DNA from: Clostridia bacterium
Lineage (GTDB): Bacteria > Bacillota > Clostridia > Oscillospirales > CAG-272
Assembly (NCBI GenBank): GCA_017612495.1
Contig: JAGAFQ010000014.1
Location: forward strand, 1-10,621
Length of the DNA stretch: 10,621 nucleotides
Reading direction: 5' to 3'
This document shows positions 5,780-10,621 of this stretch, in pieces. The first letter of the stretch is position 1. Each line of letters opens with the position of its first letter. A program made the translations under genes and the position numbers. Below the pieces are notes generated by a model. That model saw nothing but the letters and a program-made list of their open reading frames with translations. It was not told where the DNA came from and ran no database searches.

Positions 5780-7063
5780 TTATTTGATATCATCGACGCA
5801 TACGGCGCCGATATTTCTTATTTCGGTTTTCAAAACGGCATTCTTGCCGAACACCTCCGACATTTTCGATATGAATTCGCTCTCTTTCTCTTTCGGCACG
5901 TAACACTGTATCGTGCCGGCAAAGCCGCCGCCGTGAACACGGCAGACGCCGCCGGAAACGAGTATTTGCTTTGCTATGGCAAGAGCCGTCGGAATGGACT
6001 GTTCTTTGGGATCGGATATCGAATATGCGTTTTGCAAAAGCTCGTAAGACGACGTGCCCGATTCCGAAACGAGCTTCAAAAACGTCTCAAAATCTCCGCA
6101 TTCGAGCGCAGCTTTCTGCTTTTTCACACGCTCGTTTTCATTTATGACGTGAAGCGCGCGCAAGAACGCTCTGTCGCCCGCCGCCTTTCTTATTTTTGCG
6201 ATATTTGAAATAAGTTCTTCTCTCGATACCTCGCGCAGTTTTTCCTTTGAAAGCACGCGGCACACCGCAAGACATTCTTCGGGTATCGACGCATAATCCG
6301 CCGAAAGTCCTGCGTGATTTGCCCCCGTATGCACCGTATAAAGCGAATATCCCGTTTGGGCAAAATCGAAATTCGCTCTTTCCGCTCTCGGCTCGTTCGG
6401 ATCTTCAAAGTCCATAAAAACCTCGCCGCCTACCGATATCGCCGTCATATCGAGAAGCCCGCACGGCTTGCCGAAAAATCCTGTCTCGGCTGCTCTGCAA
6501 ATTTTCGCTATCTCGATCGGCGGTATCTTCGATGCGTTATAGCACTTGTTTATGATGGTCGCTATAAGCACCTCGAATGCGGCAGAAGATGAAAGTCCCG
6601 AGCCTTTCGGAACATCCGATACGGTGACGGCGCAAAAGCCGCCTATATTGTATCCGCGCTTTTTCATTTCGGCGCAGATGCCGCGAATGAGCGCGTTAGA
6701 CGTGAATTTTTCACTCTCGATGACGTCGAGTTCGGTTATGTCGATAACGTTTTCGGAATACCCCTCCGACTTGACGCGTATGGTGTCGAGGGTCGATCTG
6801 CCGACACAGGCGATGATATCGCGGCTGACCGTCGCGGCAATGGCTCTGCCGTTTTGGTGGTCGGTGTGGTTGCCGCCTATCTCGCATCTGCCCGGAGACG
6901 AAAACAGATATTCGGCGCTGCCCGAATAAATCTTCTTATAGTCTTCGGCAAGGCGCACATATCTTTCTCTTTGCCTCGGAACATCCGAATAAAGTATCGA
7001 AAACGCCCCGTCATATTGCGAATTTCTGATGTTTTCCGTCAATTTATCCGTCGTCGTACCCAT
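5780..7063 (-). CDS. galK: Galactokinase-family GHMP kinase
   Basis: Galactokinases phosphorylate galactose at C1 with ATP, the entry step of the Leloir pathway. From the ATG at 7063 the protein has 427 residues and shows the three GHMP kinase motifs: PGRCEIGGNHTDH (57-69, sugar-binding signature), GSGLSSSAA (154-162, ATP-binding loop) and HGGGFAG (377-383). The likely catalytic Asp205 is in CGLLDM. The signature differs from the classic GEHTDYN: Asn replaces Glu and His replaces Tyr, so a related sugar is possible. The reading frame stays open to 7339, but that extension would run through the promoter and terminator and overlap the SGNH gene, so I reject it. The GGGAGG just before the chosen start is only 2 nt away, which is unusually close. 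The gene leads a three-gene operon. Kinase family is certain; galactose specificity is less so. Confidence 0.88.
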   Translation of the reverse strand: MGTTTDKLTENIRNSQYDGAFSILYSDVPRQRERYVRLAEDYKKIYSGSAEYLFSSPGRCEIGGNHTDHQNGRAIAATVSRDIIACVGRSTLDTIRVKSEGYSENVIDITELDVIESEKFTSNALIRGICAEMKKRGYNIGGFCAVTVSDVPKGSGLSSSAAFEVLIATIINKCYNASKIPPIEIAKICRAAETGFFGKPCGLLDMTAISVGGEVFMDFEDPNEPRAERANFDFAQTGYSLYTVHTGANHAGLSADYASIPEECLAVCRVLSKEKLREVSREELISNIAKIRKAAGDRAFLRALHVINENERVKKQKAALECGDFETFLKLVSESGTSSYELLQNAYSISDPKEQSIPTALAIAKQILVSGGVCRVHGGGFAGTIQCYVPKEKESEFISKMSEVFGKNAVLKTEIRNIGAVCVDDIK

Positions 7064-7065
7064 CG

Positions 7066-7071
7066 CCTCCC
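7066..7071 (-). promoter_or_regulatory. Ribosome binding site with very short spacing at galK
   Basis: GGGAGG lies only 2 nt before the ATG at 7063. No other start codon nearby has a better site: the upstream in-frame ATGs fall in or next to the -10 element. The start is therefore kept, with some doubt. Confidence 0.45.
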
Positions 7072-7094
7072 GAAAAACATACTTATACATATAC

Positions 7095-7123
7095 ATTATA
7101 TCAAATATGTTTTGCGATTTCAA
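7095..7123 (-). promoter_or_regulatory. Extended -10 promoter of the galK operon
   Basis: TTGAAA (7118-7123) and TATAAT (7095-7100) are 17 bp apart, with TG one base before the -10 (TGATATAAT). The start point should be near 7089, giving a leader of about 25 nt. The -35 lies right behind the terminator of the SGNH operon. Confidence 0.85.
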
Positions 7124-7124
7124 T

Positions 7125-7153
7125 AAAAAAACGGCACTTTTCAGTGCCGTTTT
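7125..7153 (-). terminator. Intrinsic terminator of the SGNH operon
   Basis: Perfect 11-bp arms AAAACGGCACT (7128-7138) and AGTGCCGTTTT (7143-7153) enclose a 4-nt loop. On the minus strand the hairpin runs into seven T residues (7131-7125). It lies 16 bp after the stop of the 837-residue gene. Confidence 0.93.
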
Positions 7154-7169
7154 CACAGTTTTTTGAATA

Positions 7170-9683
7170 TCAGTTGAACCCGTAATAAGAAACGAGGTTT
7201 TGGAGCATAACTCCGGCAAGATAATCATAGCCGACTGCCGTAAGATGAACTCCGTCGCTGTAAAGATCGTCAATATCCATCGTGTTTGCGAACACGTCGA
7301 AGAGCGGAACGTTTTCGGCCTTTGCCGCCTGCTTGACAAGCGGCAGATAGATATCTTTCATATTGGTCTTTCTGTTTGCCTGCGACTCGATCTTTGAGAT
7401 CTGAACGGGCGTGCAGAGGAAGACGTCGGGGCTCGATGCGAGCGTCTTATACGACGTGATATTGTCGTGCGCGGAAGTAAGGAAGCGCGGTGCGCGCTGG
7501 GATGCGGGTATTCTGCCACAGACGAGCGGTACGCTGTCGTTTGCGCCGAACATCATGATAACGATATCGGGGTTTGAGTTCTTGCTCTGCGTGTAAGTCG
7601 CCGTTTTCGTATATGACAGATAGTGAGCGGTGTTATACGTTTCATCGACGTCGTTGGTCATCGTGGTACCTCCGACACCGTAGTTGGTGACAACGAAATT
7701 AGAAGGGAGTTTTGCATCAAGTCTTGCGGGATATGACTGTGTTGATTGCGTAGCGCCCGTGCCGGCAGTCAAACTGTCGCCGACGCACGCGATCTTTACC
7801 GTATCGGTGCGTGAAAGGAGCGCACTTCTCTTCGTTACCGAAAGTGACGAGGGAATGACGGTTTCGGCGTTTGCGTTGTCAAGATACGTTTCGATGAACA
7901 GCAAGACGGCGGAAACGGATGTTTCGGACCTGCCGCTTATGATGTTGAGCTTTCTGCCCGAATCGGTGACGGTGAACGAAACGTCGGCGGAATTTATCGC
8001 GGTGTTTCTCGAATTCTTGCCGAGGCGCACCTCGTATGCTCCGACTGCCGCCGTGTCTGCTATGACGGGCAAAATGTAACCGCATTTTTCAGCCAAGAAC
8101 TGATTGAGCATAAGCGCCGCATTAGCGCCGTGCAAATCGCCGTTTGCCACTACGATCTTATAGTTTTTAAGATCGTTTGCGCCGACCTTGATGTTTGCGA
8201 GTGAGCCGAAAATCTTATTATAGAATGCCTTTGCGATTTCATAATAGCCGTCGTCGGTTAAGTGAAGTCCATCGGCATAATAATCTTCGTGACCCTGGGT
8301 AATGCCGTAGCATTCGATATATTCATATCCTTTATTTTCGGCATAGCTGCGCTGATAGTTTACAAGATAATTAAGATTGTCTTCAAAGCCCGCCATCGTG
8401 CTTCTGTTTTCGATCCAGGGAGAGATGCCGATATAAACCTCGGGGTTCATTCTCGTTGCATCAAATGCACCGATGATCGTATTCATACCGTTAATATAGC
8501 CGTTAAGTCTGTCTGCCATTGCGGTATTGGACGATACTGCCGTGTTATAGGGGTTAGCGTCGTTTGTACCGAACATAACGATCAAGATATCGGGGTTCGT
8601 CAAAAGCGCCGTCTGCATGGCGTTTGTATAATAATATGACGATGGAGATGAAGAATTGAGTGTTGCAAACGAGCCTTTAACGCCGACGTTCACAACGCGA
8701 TAATCGTCGCCGAGCATTGCGCCCAAACGCGCAGGATATGATTTTGTGGTATTGTCACTCGATTCATCACCGTATGTTAAGCTGTCGCCGACGCATGTGA
8801 CTCTGACTTGTCTGCCCAAAGAGTCAATGGTTCTCGGAACATAGTCGATAGCGACGGGAGTAACGGGAGTCTTGGGAGGAATTGAAATTATTGTTGAAGG
8901 ATCGTTATAGTCGAGATTTGCAAGATAGTTTTTGAGTCTGATTACGTCAAGGCCGTTTATTTTGCCGTCATTATTCATATCGGCACCGCCCTTGATGTCG
9001 TATGTCGATGTGTTGCTCGAATAATCATAATTTGCAAGGTAATTTTTGATCCTTATAACGTCAAGGCCGTTTATTTTGCCGTCACCGTTGGCATCGCCTG
9101 CGCTGTATAACGGATCATATTCCAATGCGTTTATGAGATACTCATTGCCCGCCGAAACCGTGGTTTGACCCCAAGTGTAAGGCAAGCCGGCATATACGGC
9201 GCTCGTTAAGTTGCCGCAGTAGTTGAAAGCTTCGCTTCCGATAGTTCTGACACTTTCAGGAATATTCACCGTCTGCAAAGAAGTGCAGCCGTAGAAAGCG
9301 CATTTGCCGATCGATGTGACGCCGTTGGGGATCTCTATGCTTTCTAATGCTTCACAGTGCGAGAAAGCGCCGTTTCCGATCGAAACCACGCTTGAAGCGA
9401 TAGTTACCGATTTAAGATTGGGGCAGAGAGAAAAGGCATAAGCGCCTATCGAGGTCACGCCCTCGGAAATCACAACCGAGGTAATTGCCTTTGGGTTTTC
9501 GCCCCAGGGTGCAAGGCCTGCGGTGTAAGAAGACATGGCGCCGGTACCGGAAATCGTCAGAACACCGTCTGTCAATTTCCAGGTCGTTGCCGCTTCTGTT
9601 TTAACAGGAGAAAAAACAATAACACCGAAAAGCATAATTGCACTTAAAACGAGTGAAATGATCTTTTTGCCGTAATTTTTCAT
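7170..9683 (-). CDS. Secreted LRR-dockerin protein with two SGNH hydrolase domains
   Basis: This 837-residue secreted protein is probably an esterase or deacetylase acting on polysaccharide substituents. Residues 1-31 are a signal peptide (cleavage near TEA-A). A short beta-rich segment (GVLTISGTGAM) precedes four BspA-like leucine-rich repeats of exactly 23 residues, with AF pairs at 83, 106, 129 and 152. A type I dockerin follows (about 195-260), with two calcium loops, D197-x-N-x-D-G and D235-x-N-x-D-G. SGNH domain 1 (about 290-493) has S301, G337, N374, D471 and H474. Residues 495-620 are an unassigned alpha/beta-looking domain. SGNH domain 2 (about 628-835) has S637, G672, N715, D810 and H813. 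Both catalytic sets are complete. The dockerin implies docking on a cohesin scaffold, the LRRs a protein or surface contact. It lies 23 bp after the related lipoprotein gene, with AAGGA 11 nt before the start. Substrate unknown. Confidence 0.92.
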   Translation of the reverse strand: MKNYGKKIISLVLSAIMLFGVIVFSPVKTEAATTWKLTDGVLTISGTGAMSSYTAGLAPWGENPKAITSVVISEGVTSIGAYAFSLCPNLKSVTIASSVVSIGNGAFSHCEALESIEIPNGVTSIGKCAFYGCTSLQTVNIPESVRTIGSEAFNYCGNLTSAVYAGLPYTWGQTTVSAGNEYLINALEYDPLYSAGDANGDGKINGLDVIRIKNYLANYDYSSNTSTYDIKGGADMNNDGKINGLDVIRLKNYLANLDYNDPSTIISIPPKTPVTPVAIDYVPRTIDSLGRQVRVTCVGDSLTYGDESSDNTTKSYPARLGAMLGDDYRVVNVGVKGSFATLNSSSPSSYYYTNAMQTALLTNPDILIVMFGTNDANPYNTAVSSNTAMADRLNGYINGMNTIIGAFDATRMNPEVYIGISPWIENRSTMAGFEDNLNYLVNYQRSYAENKGYEYIECYGITQGHEDYYADGLHLTDDGYYEIAKAFYNKIFGSLANIKVGANDLKNYKIVVANGDLHGANAALMLNQFLAEKCGYILPVIADTAAVGAYEVRLGKNSRNTAINSADVSFTVTDSGRKLNIISGRSETSVSAVLLFIETYLDNANAETVIPSSLSVTKRSALLSRTDTVKIACVGDSLTAGTGATQSTQSYPARLDAKLPSNFVVTNYGVGGTTMTNDVDETYNTAHYLSYTKTATYTQSKNSNPDIVIMMFGANDSVPLVCGRIPASQRAPRFLTSAHDNITSYKTLASSPDVFLCTPVQISKIESQANRKTNMKDIYLPLVKQAAKAENVPLFDVFANTMDIDDLYSDGVHLTAVGYDYLAGVMLQNLVSYYGFN
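8944..9084 (-). repeat. 27-bp direct repeats in the dockerin coding region
   Basis: The same 27 bp occur at 8944-8970 and 9058-9084, offset by 114 bp (38 codons). They encode DGKINGLDV in each calcium loop. Perfect DNA identity over the loops suggests recent internal duplication or gene conversion of the dockerin repeats. Confidence 0.85.
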
Positions 9684-9706
9684 TGTTTTCTTTTTCCTTT
9701 TCTTAA

Positions 9707-10546
9707 TTATTTATCGATGCCGTTATAAATTATTTTTGCTATTTCTTCATATCCGACGTCATTGAAATGCAAGCCCTCGGCATACCATGAATCCTTGCCG
9801 ACCGTCTGCGTATATACGTCAATAAGCTTATATCCGCGGTCTGCCGCATATTTCTTCTGTATCGGAATGAGCTCGTCAAGGCTTTTTTCAAAGCCCGGCA
9901 TTGTAGAGCGATCCTGTATCCAGGGGGACGTGCAGATATAGATATCGGGTTTCGATTCGAGATCTCTCATAGCACCGATGATCTTATCCATGCCGGCAAT
10001 ATAACCCTCAAGACGGGTATCCTGCCATGAGCCGAACTTGTTATACGGGTTTGCATCGTTCGTGCCGAGCATGACGATGACGATATCGGGATTTGATTCA
10101 AGCGCATTTTCCATTTGCGTATCGTAAATGTATGAGCCTGCCGCGTGAGCAAGATAATAAGCATATGCGCTGCTCTTGCCGCAGTTCGTGACAACGTAGT
10201 CGCCACCGAGCATTTCGCCCAATTTAACGGGATATGATTTTGTTGCGGGATTTGTCGATTTGGCGCCGTATGTCAAACTGTCGCCGATGCATGTGATTCT
10301 CACTTTTCTTCCCAGCTTTTCAGGTGTTTTTTGACCGTAAACGATCTTGTCGATGACAACTTCGCTGCTCGATGCAGGTGTTTGGCTCGTTGCAGGGGTT
10401 TCACTCGTTGCGGGAGTGTTGCTCGATGCGGGCACGTCGCTGCTCGATGCGGGGGTGTCTTCTTTTTCGTTTCTGCACGCGGCAAAGCCAAAGAGCAATG
10501 TCGCAAGCAGCAAGATCGATACGATCTTGACAATGTTCTTTTTCAT
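9707..10546 (-). CDS. SGNH/GDSL-hydrolase lipoprotein
   Basis: This 279-residue protein is exported and probably lipid-anchored: MKKN..., a hydrophobic stretch, then FGFAAC with the lipobox cysteine C24. Residues 31-61 are a Ser/Thr/Pro/Ala linker of repeated TPASSS/TPATSE-type units. The SGNH domain (about 78-277) contains GDSL with nucleophile S90, GTNDANPYN with N163, the shared SPWI block, and H260. It closely resembles SGNH domain 1 of the downstream protein but differs at two expected active-site positions: Ser126 where the oxyanion Gly should be, and Glu257 where the triad Asp should be. The in-frame ATG at 10594 is rejected because a -10 element lies just upstream of it and it has no ribosome binding site; the ATG at 10546 also gives a proper signal peptide. 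It leads the operon with the 837-residue gene. Likely a surface carbohydrate esterase, but the substrate is unknown. Confidence 0.88.
   Translation of the reverse strand: MKKNIVKIVSILLLATLLFGFAACRNEKEDTPASSSDVPASSNTPATSETPATSQTPASSSEVVIDKIVYGQKTPEKLGRKVRITCIGDSLTYGAKSTNPATKSYPVKLGEMLGGDYVVTNCGKSSAYAYYLAHAAGSYIYDTQMENALESNPDIVIVMLGTNDANPYNKFGSWQDTRLEGYIAGMDKIIGAMRDLESKPDIYICTSPWIQDRSTMPGFEKSLDELIPIQKKYAADRGYKLIDVYTQTVGKDSWYAEGLHFNDVGYEEIAKIIYNGIDK
10364..10456 (-). repeat. Degenerate short repeats encoding the lipoprotein linker
   Basis: About five units of 18-21 bp encode Thr/Val-Pro-Ala-Ser/Thr-Ser repeats (residues 31-61) between the lipidated cysteine and the SGNH domain. It is a spacer that lifts the enzyme from the membrane through the wall. 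Confidence 0.8.
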
Positions 10547-10599
10547 TTTTTTAACTCTCTGATGATCGACGCATTGCTGCGTCCTTGTGTTCATTTATC

Positions 10600-10605
10600 A
10601 TTATA
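10600..10605 (-). promoter_or_regulatory. Likely -10 element of the SGNH operon
   Basis: TATAAT is a perfect -10 hexamer on the minus strand. A start point near 10593 would give a leader of about 47 nt before the lipoprotein ATG. The matching -35 would lie past the window edge, so the promoter cannot be confirmed. Confidence 0.5.
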
Positions 10606-10621
10606 CATAAAAAGAATATCA

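Noticed and set aside
7064..7339. N-terminal extension of the galK reading frame
   Set aside because: It would run through the SGNH terminator hairpin and the galK promoter and overlap the 3' end of the SGNH gene; its residues do not look like a kinase N-terminus.
10364..10456. Short repeats considered as a CRISPR-like array
   Set aside because: The units are contiguous, degenerate, in frame and encode a Ser/Thr/Pro/Ala linker; there are no spacers.
10547..10594. 16-residue N-terminal extension of the SGNH lipoprotein
   Set aside because: A TATAAT lies just upstream of that ATG, there is no ribosome binding site, and the extension would bury the signal peptide.

Overview
All genes that can be supported lie on the minus strand, so transcription runs from the right edge to the left. 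The content suggests a Gram-positive anaerobic clostridium, most likely a gut or rumen Oscillospiraceae/Ruminococcus-type organism. The clues are a dockerin and BspA-like leucine-rich repeats on a secreted esterase-like protein, a lipobox SGNH lipoprotein, a DivIVA-type coiled-coil protein, a DeoR-family regulator and strong sigma-A-type promoters. This placement is inferred from gene content only.

The right block (about 7125-10621) encodes secreted SGNH/GDSL hydrolases. A 279-residue lipoprotein with one SGNH domain is followed after 38 bp or less by an 837-residue protein. That protein carries a signal peptide, a leucine-rich repeat region, a two-repeat dockerin, an SGNH domain, an unassigned alpha/beta-looking region and a second SGNH domain. 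A strong intrinsic terminator closes the unit. The lipoprotein domain and the first SGNH domain of the large protein are clearly close relatives. Together they look like a surface or secreted carbohydrate-esterase pair, but the substrate cannot be read from sequence.

The middle block (4435-7123) is a compact operon with a near-consensus promoter directly behind that terminator. It encodes a galactokinase-family GHMP kinase, a DivIVA-domain coiled-coil protein and a lone beta-subunit-type Fe-S fumarase/tartrate dehydratase protein. The last two genes overlap by four bases. The usual alpha subunit of the dehydratase is absent.

The left block (1-4360) begins with a perfect-consensus promoter (TTGACA, 17 bp, TATAAT) and a TGTTAA-type dyad. 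These precede a DeoR-family repressor, followed by a dihydrolipoamide acyltransferase (E2), dihydrolipoamide dehydrogenase (E3) and an SPFH/prohibitin-like membrane protein cut by the left edge. E3 and the SPFH gene overlap as ATGA. E2 and E3 form the back end of a 2-oxoacid dehydrogenase complex; its E1 is not in the window, and the position immediately upstream of E2 is taken by the regulator.

No tRNA, rRNA, CRISPR array, insertion sequence or riboswitch was recognised. The only non-coding stretch near 200 bp is 4227-4434, which holds the DeoR promoter and operator candidate.
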